DNA from: Candidatus Burkholderia pumila
GTDB taxonomy: Bacteria; Pseudomonadota; Gammaproteobacteria; Burkholderiales; Burkholderiaceae
Direction of reading: 5' to 3'
Assembly (NCBI GenBank): GCA_001045575.1
Contig: LELG01000001.1
Coordinates: 1-53,577, forward strand
Length of the DNA: 53,577 nt
Position 1 is the first letter of the stretch. Every line of letters starts with the position of its first letter. Under the pieces are notes generated by a model, which was not told the DNA's origin, searched no databases, and worked only from the letters and a program-made list of their open reading frames with translations. Positions 16,640 to 26,432 of this stretch are shown piece by piece. The position numbers and the translations under genes were made by a program.

Positions 16640-17879
16640 GGTCAGTTACCAGCTGCGCTTACCCGCCATCGCCGGCGACCAGCGATTCAGTCCGGCCTGC
16701 TCCCACAGGTAGTAGTGTAGTAGGGTGCCGCGCAGCGTCAGCTTCTTGCTGTTCGCCTTGAACGATGCGGTCCGGCTCTGGCTCACGTACGACCAGATTC
16801 CGCTCGCGGGCGGCCGCGTGGATGACGCGGCGCGAATCGTCGTGCCAGAGTTAGCCCCAGGAATTTCGCCGCGATGGAGCTGTTCCGACAGCCCGGCGAC
16901 CGCGGAGGCATATTGCCGGTCGCGCTCGGCGTCGGGGTCTCTGGCGCAAAGCTCTTGCGCAAGTCCGCGAGTTGCTTGTACGCGCCGTCGAGCTCCGGGT
17001 ATCGGGCAAGGTGAGCCGCACTCGGGCCTTCGTCGAACGCCTTCGCGCGGGCGTACACAACGGATCGTTCGAACGCGGGAACGCGGCGAGATCGGCGCGG
17101 GAGACCCACGCATCACGATCCTGCGGACCCCGACCCGGCGGCGACATTGCGAGCCGCTGTTTGCAACACGATCGTGTTGAGTGCGTCGACGGAGTCAGCC
17201 CGTTCATCAGCCGTGCGGCCACGTTCGCGGACCGCGACCAGGACCTTCGAAGCGGCGGGCGGTGTCGTAGATCGTGATCCGGTCGGCCAGCTGGCCCGTC
17301 TCGAGTCGCTCGATGGAACGCGGTAACCCGGCATAGGCTTCGTCATGCTGGGCCTGGTTGACAACACGGCCGGCGTGGGCCTCGCTGGCGAGCGCTTCGT
17401 AGCGTAGCCGGGCATGGGCGAATGACACGTCGCCTGGCACGGCCATCACGCGGGCGTCGACGGTGTAGCCGGCGTCCTTTAATTGGCGGGCCACACGGGC
17501 AATATTGTCGGGATCGCGCATCGTGCCGTCGATAACGAGATTGCGCCGTTCCCCGGCGGCACGCTAGGTCAGAGGCGCGTGGCCCATTGGGCTGCAAGCG
17601 GGTGTGTCACGTCGGCCGCATGTTCTGGGTCAGTTTGCGCGAACGCCCGGTAGGTGGGGTTTTCCTCGCGCATCCGGTCTGCGTCGATGTGACCACAACA
17701 CCGCCGTGAGCGGCCAGTTCATGCACGGCAAGACCCGACAGCGCTGTTTTACCGGAACCGGGCTGGCCGCCCAGCAGCACCGCGACAGGATGGTCCTGGC
17801 GGGTGCTGTGAGTGAGCACATCGGCTTCAACGTGCCGGTAGACGCGTTCGAGATCGTCAGAGGACAGTTCACGAGGCAT
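16640..17879 (-). pseudogene. Zeta-toxin family kinase, frameshifted
   Basis: Zeta toxins phosphorylate UDP-N-acetylglucosamine and so block cell-wall synthesis. The start ATG 17879 (MPRELSSDDLERVYRHVEAD) follows GAGGAG. The Walker A motif LLGGQPGSGKTALSG is intact. The frame then breaks; the next parts are MRDPDNIARVARQLKDAGYT and VMAVPGDVSFAHARLRYEAL, and later ARAKAFDEGPSAAHLARYPE. At least three frameshifts separate them. The 3' limit is approximate. The preceding gene is its likely antitoxin. Confidence 0.8.
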
Positions 17880-17889
17880 AGCCAGCTCC

Positions 17890-18170
17890 TCAGAGGATTT
17901 GCTCGTTGCGGGCAAGCGGGCCGTACTGCGCGATCACCGCTTCGATGCCATCGAGGTCCAGGGGATCAAGCGTCGCGCGCGTCGTGCGCAGATCCCCTGC
18001 TGAACCTGCTGCAGGTATCGAACCGCATCTTCATCGGGCGGATTTGCGACAAGGGCGTCACCGATCCCGGTGGCATATTTCTTCGCGATCACGGCGCCGA
18101 CTACGCCGAGCGCGACTTCGTAGCGGATGATGCGGTGATCAAACAGGGCGGTTTGCGTGGGCGTGTTCAT
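17890..18170 (-). pseudogene. Antitoxin partner of the zeta toxin, one-base deletion
   Basis: ATG 18170 with AGGAG 7 nt upstream gives MNTPTQTALFDHRIIRYEVA, then AIAKKYATGIG-like and NPPDEDAVRYLQQVQQG. The natural continuation DPLDLDGIEAVIAQYGPLAR, ending NEQIL and TGA 17890, is in another frame; one G missing from the run after CAGCA explains it. The short helical protein immediately upstream of a zeta kinase, with the toxin start 10 nt after its stop, is the arrangement of a toxin-antitoxin operon. Confidence 0.65.
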
Positions 18171-18399
18171 CGTGCGGCTCCTGGATGGGGGCGGGTCATT
18201 GCCGGACTCATTTCATGTCGCAGCCGCGGCAGATCAATGCGGGCGTGGTCGATTTGATAGGGCGATAGCGGCGTGCCAGCGAAACGCTGTTGCGGGTCGA
18301 CAACGAGGGAATGGACACACCCGGCGAGTAGTAACACGACGCGCGGGCGGCGCAATACACCGTCCGCATGGCAGCAGGGCGAAAGATAGACGGGAACAT
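18167..18399 (-). pseudogene. Small lipoprotein, signal peptide out of frame
   Basis: MFPSIFRPAAMRTV from ATG 18399 and, in the next frame, RRPRVVLLLAGC with a lipobox (LLAGC) followed by VHSLVVDPQQRFAGTPLSPY. A one-base indel near 18355 would join them into a lipoprotein of about 77 aa. Its stop overlaps the start of the antitoxin gene. Possibly an entry-exclusion or envelope lipoprotein from the end of the tra region; not assignable. Confidence 0.45.
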
Positions 18400-18412
18400 T
18401 CGGTGTCTCTCC

Positions 18413-18724
18413 TTACATGTGCAGACTGTAGCCGTCGGCGTCATGGGGATTGATTGGTCGGGGATCGTCCCAGCGCGGCAACGGCTTCGGTCGTTGAGGT
18501 CTGAGCGTGCTGGCCGGGCTTGCTGCGGTGGCCGATGCGCCAGAGGCGGGCACCACGCGCGCAGCGCGCGGTGCGATGAGTTCGGCGAAGCGCTGGCGGG
18601 CAACCGGAACGTCCTGGCAACCGGCCAGTCTGGTCAGCAAGGCGGTAGCGAGGCCCACGCTGGCGAGATCCAGTAAAACGAGCCCACGAGGGCGGATATT
18701 CGATGTAAACTCGTAACTAACCAT
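18413..18724 (-). CDS. Membrane-anchored or secreted protein, function unknown
   Basis: An open frame of 103 aa from ATG 18724. The N-terminal region MVSYEFTSNIRPRGLVLLDL leads into a hydrophobic segment LASVGLATALLTRLAGC that could be a signal peptide with a lipobox-like end. The rest is Ala/Pro-rich and ends ...DADGYSLHM. GGAAATAAC upstream is a weak ribosome binding site. No family recognised. Confidence 0.45.
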   Translation of the reverse strand: MVSYEFTSNIRPRGLVLLDLASVGLATALLTRLAGCQDVPVARQRFAELIAPRAARVVPASGASATAASPASTLRPQRPKPLPRWDDPRPINPHDADGYSLHM

Positions 18725-18729
18725 GACGT

Positions 18730-19215
18730 TATTTCCTGAGTGATTCTCAACATACCGGGACGTGTCGTACGCATCCAGCGAAACCGTGCGACACGGATTC
18801 TGGTGAAAAGGAGTCGAGATGAAAAACCTTCTTCAGCGTGCTGTGGCATCCGCTGCGGTACCTGCGCCAGCGGACCTGGTTTCGCCGGTTGTTTGCACCC
18901 GTGCGGCTTGTCGCGATACTGCTGCTGTGAGCGGTTCAGCATTGAAGGACTGAACCGTATCGGCCTGCTGGGCGTTGCGACCGCGATCAACGACCTGATC
19001 ATCGTGCGCGTCATCTGCTTCGTCGTCCAGTCGCTGCTCGACCGGATTCCCGATAATCCAGTCGGGTCTGCGACGTATGTGTGCGACGCAGACCGTATTG
19101 GGAAAGCATCGAGGTGCGACGGCCAACGCAGTACCTCACGTCCAATGGACAGATCACGGGAATGGGGGAATGGCCTTCACCGACGGAAGCATGAACACCT
19201 TGATCACGAACAGGG
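18730..19215. other. Decayed region at the 3' end of the tra cluster
   Basis: The plus strand holds an ATG at 18819 (MKNLLQRAVASAAVP) and, in other frames, hydrophobic stretches such as FRRLFAPVRLVAILLL and ATAINDLIIVRVICFVVQSL that could derive from a small membrane protein. Frames switch repeatedly and no family is recognisable. I see no intact gene. Confidence 0.4.
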
Positions 19216-19221
19216 AATCCA

Positions 19222-19348
19222 TCATTTGATCTCCGGCGGCACGTCTTTCGTGTCGTAGTCGTCGTACTCTTGCAAGCCCATCGCGCGGTGCGTTCCACGA
19301 GCGGCGGACGGTATCGGTCAGATCCCGATCCTCGTTCGCCGCATTCAC
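19222..19348 (-). pseudogene. Small acidic protein, frameshifted
   Basis: ATG 19348 gives MNAANEDRDLTDTVRRSWNA; after a frame change the sequence reads GLQEYDDYDTKDVPPEIK and stops at 19222. The stop overlaps an ATG of a 24-codon frame (MMDSLFVIKVFMLP...) that looks like the start of another lost gene. Together about 41 aa, unknown. Confidence 0.4.
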
Positions 19349-19359
19349 TTCAGTCTGTG

Positions 19360-21924
19360 TTACTTACGCGGCCTTTGCCCAATGCGCGGTCGGGACGCGC
19401 GTGCGTGTGCACGTTGGCATCGAGTGCTTTTGCATGCTGACCAAGATTGCGTCCCTGGTCGAGCGCATGCTGTGCAGCGGAGATCTTGCTGGGCATGGTC
19501 AGGTTGGATTTTACCGGATCGGTGGATGAGAAGCCTGTGCCTGACGCGGCTATCAAAACTGTCGGCACCCGTCGCGCTGTGGAAACCATCCGCGTGTGCG
19601 CGTGCCGATGGGCTGCCACCCGCGGCGCTACCGCGATGTGAACCAAAATCGTGACTCAGCTTGGGCGCGATCGCATCGTCGTTCGCGCCGGATGCCTGAG
19701 GCCCGCGCATGTTCTGCGCCATCGCCTTCCAGGCGAGGTATTCTGCGGCCATCGCGATCTGTTTGTCTTCGGACATCTGCCACATGCGCGTCGCGGACAG
19801 GTGATTGCGTTCACCGACGCGCATCATGAAGTCCGGATCCTCGGCTAGATTGCGTTCGATCGCGAAGCGTATCGAATCCCCCGTGCGACGACGTGCCGCG
19901 CGAACCGGACTCGCTGTGCATGCCGCGATCATGCTGGAATGCGTTCTCGGAGAAACTCGAACGCATGGCCGTTTCGTCGTGCCGGTCCGATTGCGCGACG
20001 ATTGCAGACCGCTCGCGTTGCGCGTGCCGACCGAGCCCGTCCGGCTGAACTCACTGCCCTCCGACATCGAATCGCGTTCTGATCTGATTCGTGCGTCCGA
20101 CGCTCTCGTCGTGCATCGACCGGCCACTGGTGCCGCCCGACAGCGTGATGCCCGACTCATAGCCGCTGCTCTGGGTGTTGCCCCGTTCGCTAGCGTGCCC
20201 GAAGCTCTCGTTGCTGCCAAGTCGAGTTGCCGGACCGGCTTGTGCTGCTCCAGCCCGATGTCGAGGCCGTGCCGCTGAACCAGTCGTAGTTATGTCCCGC
20301 GTTCTGCGCATCCTCAATCTGCATCGAGATCAACAGATGGTTCGCCAGCTTCTGGTAGGCGGCCCGGCCGTTGCTCGATATGTTCATCGTCGAGCCGTCG
20401 GCGAGCTGAACGGATTTCATGCCCGAATTCATCAGCATGTTGCTGTCGAATTTCTGCATCGTTGTCGTGTTGACCGACGCCGTATCGAGTCCGGCCTGAC
20501 CAATGCTGTAGTTACCGGACCAATGGAGGCGCCTGCACGGTTGCCCGCCGTCGTGAAGCCGCTCAGCGCCCGGTCCGCCCAGCCCCATGATCGCGCCATC
20601 GCCCATCTTGACGATCGCGCCAGCGATGAATGGCACCAGCATCACCATGTAGCCGATCATCGCCTGCTCGTCGACGAGCGTCGAATCGACTGCGCTAGAC
20701 AGCTGGAACGGCACGCCCGACGATAGATGCAATGCAGTGAGCTTGTAACGCAGCCACATCAGGGACAAGTGATTGATGATCGCGAAGAGCAGTGGCCACA
20801 ATCCGATCCAGACCAGCACCATGAAATAGCTGCCGAGCACGAACTTCGCTTTCTCCTGCGGTACCAGGATCATCATGAGCACCATCACCGGGAAGAGGGC
20901 GTAGATGATGGCCTCGATCCAGTTGCGCAGATGGGAAATCGTTTCCTGGCCGAGCAGGCTCAGTGTGCTGTTCGAACCGTTCGCTTGGCGCGCAGCTTCG
21001 GCCTCGGCGATCAGCGCGTTGGTGTCGGCAATTGCTGCAGGGTCATCGTGCGCGCGGGCGATGGCGGAACCCGCGTCGCGCCAGATATTGTTGAACATCG
21101 CCTGCTTCATCGCGTCTGACGCCGACTGCGACGCTTCGAGCAGCCACGAATACGAGGTCGACACCGTCGACAGGAACATCTGCTGCGCGACCCCATCCGA
21201 ACTTGCCTGCGGGAAGGCTTTGCGGCCATAAAAATGTCTGTGCGTCGGCGACAGCCGCATCGACCCGGGGCTTGAGCAGTTGCGCGACGTTCTGGCAGGT
21301 GTCCGTGACGGGTTTGGCCGTCAGCACGTTGTACGTGACGAAGCGCGCCGGACTGGTGTTACCGAAGATCGTGTTCCAGGTGTCGGTTGCCCCGACCAAT
21401 CTGGTTCGGTGCAATCGCTCCGTCCAGGATGTCGTATTTTGTGCACTCCTTGAAGAACTGCATCAGATCGGCGCGCAGGGCGGGGTCGCGCACCACAGCC
21501 GAATTGACCTGCCGAAGAAACTTGTGGCCGAACCCGACGTCGCCCTTTCTCGAGTCCGAGATCATCCGGCACGCCGAACGCGGTTTCGTACGCGCGTGAG
21601 GAAGGAGGAAGCCGAAGGTCAGTGTGCTGGCCTGGGCGATGGCCGCCAGCGCGACCGGTACGTGATCGACCTGAAGTGGCGGCTGCACCCGTGCGGTCGA
21701 TGAGCATCACGCGCGCGACCGGCGGTTCAGGATCGACATGAACAGGAATGCCTGCAGGAACCAGATCACCATGTCGGCGTGCCGCCCCGTGTAGGCGAAC
21801 AGCGCAATGATGAACACGAATTTGATGAACCCCGACCAGCCGCCGCTCATCATCAGCGAGGGGACCGCGTTCAATACGTAGTAGAGCGTCTCGACGTTCC
21901 AGTAAGTCTGGATTTCGATGTTAT
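19360..21924 (-). pseudogene. traG: Conjugation protein TraG, F-type, degraded
   Basis: TraG works in F-pilus assembly (N-terminal membrane domain) and mating-pair stabilisation (C-terminal part). N-terminal blocks: IQTYWNVETLYYVLNAVPSL, FVFIIALFAYTGRHADMVIW and LQAFLFMSILNR. Then, after a break, SSVVRDPALRADLMQFF-like, TSYSWLLEASQSASDAMKQA, the membrane region AIIYALFPVMVLMMILVPQE with FVLGSYFMVLVWIGLWPLLF, and the C-terminal block IERNLAEDPDFMMRVGERNH. Several frameshifts are present. The expected ATG is an ATC codon (ATCGAAATCCAG), so even initiation appears lost. The gene follows traH by about 10 bp. Confidence 0.85.
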
Positions 21925-21933
21925 GGAGAACCC

Positions 21934-23415
21934 TCAGTTCAGGCTCTTGCCGAACGCGAGCGACGAGCGCAGGGTTTCGGACAGGTTGGAATCGACCGCG
22001 CGCTGCATCGCTTGCAGCTCGACCGTGAGCGAATAGGTGTTGACGGTTTGCGAGTACGCCTGCATCAGCGCGTCGTGTGCCGAGGCCGTGATCCGGTCGA
22101 GCTGCGGCTTCAGATCCCTGAAGGCCTAGGCTTGCGACGAGTCGGCGAGCGTCTCGTACCGGCCGATCGCTTCCTGCAGGTCTTTCACGCTGCGCCGGAT
22201 GTAGACCTCGGCATACTTGGCGGCAATCAGGTCGACGTAGGTGCCCATCGTGCTGTCGGCGATTTCATGGTTGTTGTAGCGCGTGCCGGCCGCGAGCATC
22301 CCGTAGACGGACAGATCGGTGGTGTTCAAAAATGCGATCACCTGATTGACGTCGCCATGGGGCGAGCGCGTCGAGATGCGATCGACGATGTCGTTGGTTT
22401 TCTGGATCACCATCGCGCGGAAGCTCTTCGTCGAAATCTGGCCGCCGTACGGATTCAGGCAACCATCGTCGGACGTTGTGTCGCAGCGCCAGATCGGCAC
22501 GGAAATGGTGTCGCCGTCGGTCGCGTTGCCGATCAGCCGGGCGACATCGACGTTGGTGGGCATCAGCGGTTTCGGCGTCTTCGCTCGCCCTGCGTCGGGA
22601 AAATCATGCTACCGACGAGCGACATCACAGCACCATGCGGTCTTCGTCGGTCATCCCGTCTATTTTTCTGAGCGCTTTCCAGACGACGTTGCCGGTCGGC
22701 AGCACGTCCTTCGCGGCCGGGTTGTCCTGCTTGACCTGGTCAATCACGTCGTCAGTCTTGTTTTCGTTGTTCATCACGTTGGTCCAGACGTCCGTGATAT
22801 TTTTCGAAAATGTTGGAATCGCCGCCGAAATTCTTCGCGGCGTCCTGTTTGCCGCGCGTCCAGGCATCGGGCAACGCTGCGTTCACCAGCCCCTTCGCAG
22901 TCTCGCACGAATCCATGTTCAGCCGGTTGACCTGCTGTGCCGTCGCGGCGAGCGCCTGCATCACGTCGTCGCACGTCGGGCACAGGTTCTGGATCGAGAG
23001 CTTGAAGCCGTAGCCGAGTGCATTCGAGCCGATGTTGCGCAGCATGGCGACGAACTGCTCCTTGTTGATGAACGAGAATGAACGAGAAGCCGCCCATGAA
23101 GAGATCGATGCCGCCGCACCCGGCGTTCCACGATGGCGGCGTCACCGAGGCAAGCTGGTATATGCGCTTGGGCATGCGCATAAACAGCGATCCGCCCGAG
23201 TACATGTTGAGCATCTGGCCTTGCAGTGCCGCGGGACTGGTGTAGTTGCCCTGTGCGTTCACGCTGTCGAACAGTTGCTGCATCGACATGGCGGGCGAAG
23301 GTTGCGTGTAGACGAGACACGCGAGCGATACGATTGCCAGTAGCACCTGCAGGCTGCGGTTAGCCCACACGATCAGGAATCGGAGAAGTCGGATGGGCGA
23401 CCTGGACACATTCAT
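21934..23415 (-). pseudogene. traH: Conjugation protein TraH, F-type, degraded
   Basis: TraH is a periplasmic component of F-type pilus assembly. The start MNVSRSPIRLLRFLIVW leads into a signal peptide; the mature part reads SMQQLFDSVNAQGNYTSPAA, SGGSLFMRMPKRIYQLASVT and CGGIDLFMGGFSF. The 10-bp tandem duplication at 23068-23087 then shifts the frame out of INKEQFVAMLRNIGSNALGY. Further blocks: LSIQNLCPTCDDVMQALAAT, IFEKYHGRL-like, WTNVMNNENKTDDVIDQVKQ and TDGDTISVPIWRCDTTSDDG. An in-frame TAG lies at 22126-22128, and the C-terminal NTYSLTVELQAMQRAVDSNL ends at 21934. Confidence 0.88.
23068..23087. repeat. 10-bp tandem duplication that breaks traH
   Basis: atgaacgaga occurs twice in succession (23068-23077, 23078-23087). 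Deleting one copy joins GGFSF directly to INKEQFVAMLRN in one frame, so this duplication is the inactivating change. Confidence 0.95.
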
Positions 23416-23457
23416 GATTTTTCTCTCTGTCAGAGTTCTGCTTCGACGTGGACAGGG

Positions 23458-24243
23458 TTAAGGAATCGGGCCGTACTCAACGCCCCGTGCGATGTCGATC
23501 AGGAACGACCTGATCGCGCGGGCATCGCGTTCCTCTTCGGTGACATCAGGGTGAAGGCAGGTGGCGAGAGCCCACTGAGGCGATGGGAAAGAGACCTGAG
23601 AGATCGTTCATGGGCACCCCCGCTAGAAGTTCTGACCGGATATTCGTGCCGGTGAGCACGAATATCCGGTTGACGATTTCGGAGAGCGACATGGTACCGA
23701 AGCCGATTGCGGCGTGGTCTCCCGTTTCTTTCGAACCGGTGAAGAGCGCCGGCACTCGCTCGACGCCCCAGGCAGCGGCCTGCGCGCGATCGTCGGCGGG
23801 GTGGGGAAATTCGTCAATGCCGCGCGCGTCGACGGAGACGCCAAGTACGTCGATGACGTACCGGTTGGCGAGCATTTTGACGGCGGGGGCCATCGCGTAG
23901 CAGGATAGTCGCGAATGTGGTCGTCGGTCGGCTCCATGGTCGCGACGTCCAGGCGTCGGGCAAGCTCGCGGCGCATCTGGTCAGCTGTCTTGATATCCGG
24001 GATTTCGATACGCGCGGGTTCGGCGTTCAGCGTTGGTGCAGACGCTGGTACAGGTACGTTCGCCTTTTCGGACTCGTCGCAGTACCAGTTCGTACGCGGC
24101 GCATACGGACTCACGTCGCCGGCGCAACAGTTCCAGATCGACGGATAGTTGAGCGGATTACCTGCCGCGTCATCGATGGCATGCGCGGAGGCGGACAGCG
24201 CGAGCGCGATAGCGATGAGCGGTTGCGTGGATGTGAGCCGCAT
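23458..24243 (-). pseudogene. traF: Conjugation protein TraF (thioredoxin-fold), frameshifted
   Basis: This periplasmic F-type pilus assembly protein has a thioredoxin fold, here as in F without a CxxC. ATG 24243 (GGAG 7 nt upstream) gives the signal peptide MRLTSTQPLIAIALALSASA. The mature part has NPLNYPSIWNCCAGDVSPYA and DQMRRELARRLDVATMEPTD. After a break near 23890 it continues MAPAVKMLANRYVIDVLGVS, AAAWGVERVPALFTGSKETG and EIVNRIFVLTGTNIRSEL, and after another shift ERDARAIRSFLIDIARGVEY to the stop at 23458. A perfect 14-bp inverted repeat lies inside it. Confidence 0.82.
23636..23669. repeat. Perfect 14-bp inverted repeat inside traF
   Basis: ccggatattcgtgc and gcacgaatatccgg are separated by cggtga. 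It lies in coding sequence (the FVLTGTNIRSEL region) with no T-tract. Confidence 0.95.
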
Positions 24244-24247
24244 GATG

Positions 24248-24637
24248 TCACTCCAGATCGCCCGGCGGGCTACCGTCGGCGCAGATGTTCATGTGCATGG
24301 TCAGAACCGCATCATCACGGCCATTGGGTGTGGAAGCGCCTGCCTGTGTCCAGACGAGCTGCACGCGCTTACAGTGCGCCTGCGGCAGGTCTTTCTCGAC
24401 AGTGGCGACAGCATTCAGCGCGCCGGTTGCCTGGAACTGCCACCGGAACTGTTCGGCGATCGGCCCGGCGACGATTCCCTGTGCGTGGCCGTTGCGCACG
24501 GCGTCAGGCATGAGCGCGCGCGGATCGTCGTAAACCTGACCGTCAAGTTGCGCGTATGCGGGCGTGATGGCCACACCAGCCAGCAGCGGGACCCGCCTGA
24601 GCGTCCGGGTGAACCACCGGTAGTTGAGCGGTCTCAT
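24248..24637 (-). CDS. Secreted protein of the tra cluster, function unknown
   Basis: An intact 129-aa frame from ATG 24637, which overlaps the stop of the upstream gene (ATGA). A signal peptide RTLRRVPLLAGVAITPAYAQ is visible. The mature part contains GIVAGPIAEQFRWQFQATGA, VEKDLPQAHCKRVQLVWTQA and LTMHMNICADGSPPGDLE with two Cys, suggesting a disulfide-bonded periplasmic protein. It ends 4 bp before the traF start. No family recognised; it occupies the place between traN and traF where F carries accessory trb genes. Confidence 0.65.
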   Translation of the reverse strand: MRPLNYRWFTRTLRRVPLLAGVAITPAYAQLDGQVYDDPRALMPDAVRNGHAQGIVAGPIAEQFRWQFQATGALNAVATVEKDLPQAHCKRVQLVWTQAGASTPNGRDDAVLTMHMNICADGSPPGDLE

Positions 24638-24921
24638 GCGCGTTCCCCTCGCGCAGCAGCGGCAAGACCCGCGCCATGCCACTCGGGATTGAGCCGCACG
24701 ACTTCCTGATTGACGGCCGCAGCGATTGCGGCGGCGACGTCGCCGACGCCAAAATAATGTGCGGTAATAGCGAGCGACGTGCCGTGCTGGACGACGGCAG
24801 CGCACGCCTGCTGCGGGGTAGCATCGCCCGCTGCCACGCGTGCAGCCTGTGTAGCAGCGATATGGTGTACGTGCCGGATCAGTAGCCCGAGCGCGAACCG
24901 GGCGTCAAAATCAGCTTCCAT
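24634..24921 (-). CDS. Small helical protein of the tra cluster, function unknown
   Basis: An intact 95-aa frame from ATG 24921: MEADFDARFALGLLIRHVHH, then AARVAAGDATPQQACAAVVQ and VGDVAAAIAAAVNQEVVRLN. Ala-rich and probably all-helical, with no signal peptide or membrane segment. Start and stop both overlap neighbouring genes, showing it belongs to the leftward tra operon. No family recognised. Confidence 0.65.
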   Translation of the reverse strand: MEADFDARFALGLLIRHVHHIAATQAARVAAGDATPQQACAAVVQHGTSLAITAHYFGVGDVAAAIAAAVNQEVVRLNPEWHGAGLAAAARGERA

Positions 24922-25236
24922 GACGCGCCCCGCTTGTGGATGTGGGCGATACTGTTGGCGATAGCGCCCGTTCGAGCCTGATCTTGAGGTGCGTGAGCGA
25001 GCGGATGATCGGTGCCTTGTCGAGTGCTTGCCCGGTACGCGCGCGGCAATCAGATCGAGCTAATGCTCGATGGAGCAAATCGCAGCACGTACAGTATCCG
25101 CCAGCGCCTCATGTTCGATCGGTGGTTCGATTGCATGCAGGGCGACGCAGCGCGCTTTTTCAGCGGCACAGGCTTCGAGGGCCGATTTCAGCGGGTCGAG
25201 TGCTGACCGTACGATCGCATCGAGCGCGAAGCGCAC
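24911..25236 (-). pseudogene. Small protein of the tra cluster, frameshifted
   Basis: From a possible GTG at 25236 the frame reads VRFALDAIVRSALDPLKSAL, EACAAEKARCVALHAIEPP and ADTVRAAICSIEH, then stops. The continuation ARALDKAPIIRSLTHLKIRL ending PTSTSGARHGS and TGA 24911 is in another frame. The complete product would be about 108 aa, helical with three Cys. It overlaps the 3' end of traN and the start of the next gene. Function unknown. Confidence 0.5.
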
Positions 25237-26422
25237 GTTTTGACCTTGTCGTTGACGGTCTTCTGGACGTCGCCGTGACACCGCCCTGGTCCGGGTTCTT
25301 CGGTGTGACCGAGGCGATTGAATTCCGAAAAATCGATTTTCGAGAAATCGAGTTGGGCGAGCTGGTCGGCGCTGAACCCACCGCACTGGTCCATCGCCAT
25401 GCCGAGCTGCGAACGGCCCTGACGGTTGATCAGTTTCGCGAGAATCGAGTTGAAGCAGCAATGATCCTGTTCGCGCTCGAGGCACACGCCGAGCACCTTC
25501 TTCGTACAGCGTGTGCCGGTCTGTACGCACAGGTTCTGGCCTCGCTTGAGCGAGAGCGTCTGTTCCGCGGGCTTGCACTGTAGCCACATCTGCACGAGCT
25601 GGATCGCAACCGACAGGGCAAAGCTTGATGTGTCGAAACCGACGAACGTGAAGCCGTACAGGCCGAAGGACGGTGTAAAACCGCCGCCACCGAAGAGCGA
25701 GGTCAGGTTGTTGGCAGCGCCGATGTCCTTGCTCATTAGCGCGTGCTGTCGATGTTCTGGTGCAGGACGTCGTACATGTATTTCGAGCCGACTGCGATTG
25801 CCTTGCCGGCCGACACCGTCAACATGGCGTAGTTGATGAACTTCTGTCCGCCGTCATTGGTCGAACAACAGTTCGACAGCGTGGCGCCACCGACACCCTT
25901 GATGCTGCAGGTCTCGTGATAGCCCTTGAAAATCTCGACAACCTTTGCGCTCACGCCGTATACGTCCGCCTCCCGCGACGCCTCGAGCATCGCGACAGCC
26001 TGCCCGAAATCCTTGTCCTGCGGCACGCTCGTATCGAAAAACAGCCCACGCCGTTCTGACAAAATGCGCCTTTGTCGCACACCGCCTGGTTGACGATCTG
26101 GTCCGGTCTTGCACAGGAACGCGTCTTTCTGCGTGATGCAGGATCCGTCGCTGGCTGCGGACAGGCACCGGGTACTGACCTGTCCGCAGCCGCGATCGCG
26201 CAGTGCCTGACAGTCGCTCGTCACGTCCGTCGAGCGACATTGGTACGTGGCAGTTTAGCGCCAGCAATCGCGCGCCACATTGACACCGGAGATAGTGCGG
26301 GTCGAGGGACCATCGACGCACACTTCGCTGATTTTCTGGCACATCGGGTCGGCATGTGCGACACCGGCCGCAAGTGCGGTTGCGGCGAGCAGGACAACGT
26401 GGATAAAGAGTCGCGTCCACAT
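25188..26422 (-). pseudogene. traN: TraN-like protein, C-terminal half with its own signal peptide
   Basis: TraN is the outer-membrane mating-pair stabilisation protein of F-type systems. This part starts at ATG 26422 with a signal peptide MWTRLFIHVVLLAATALAAG and continues MCQKISEVCVDGPSTRTISG, VARDCW, RGCGQVSTRCLSAASDGSCI, FDTSVPQDKDFGQAVAMLEA and CSIKGVG. After a frame change come MSKDIGAANNLTSLFGGGGF and the Cys-rich CTKKVLGVCLEREQDHCCFN and LAKLINRQGR, which match the C-terminal half of TraN (SKKVLGVCLEKK in F). Frameshifts lie near 26250, 26070 and 25740. Confidence 0.8.
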
Positions 26423-26432
26423 GGGGTACCTG

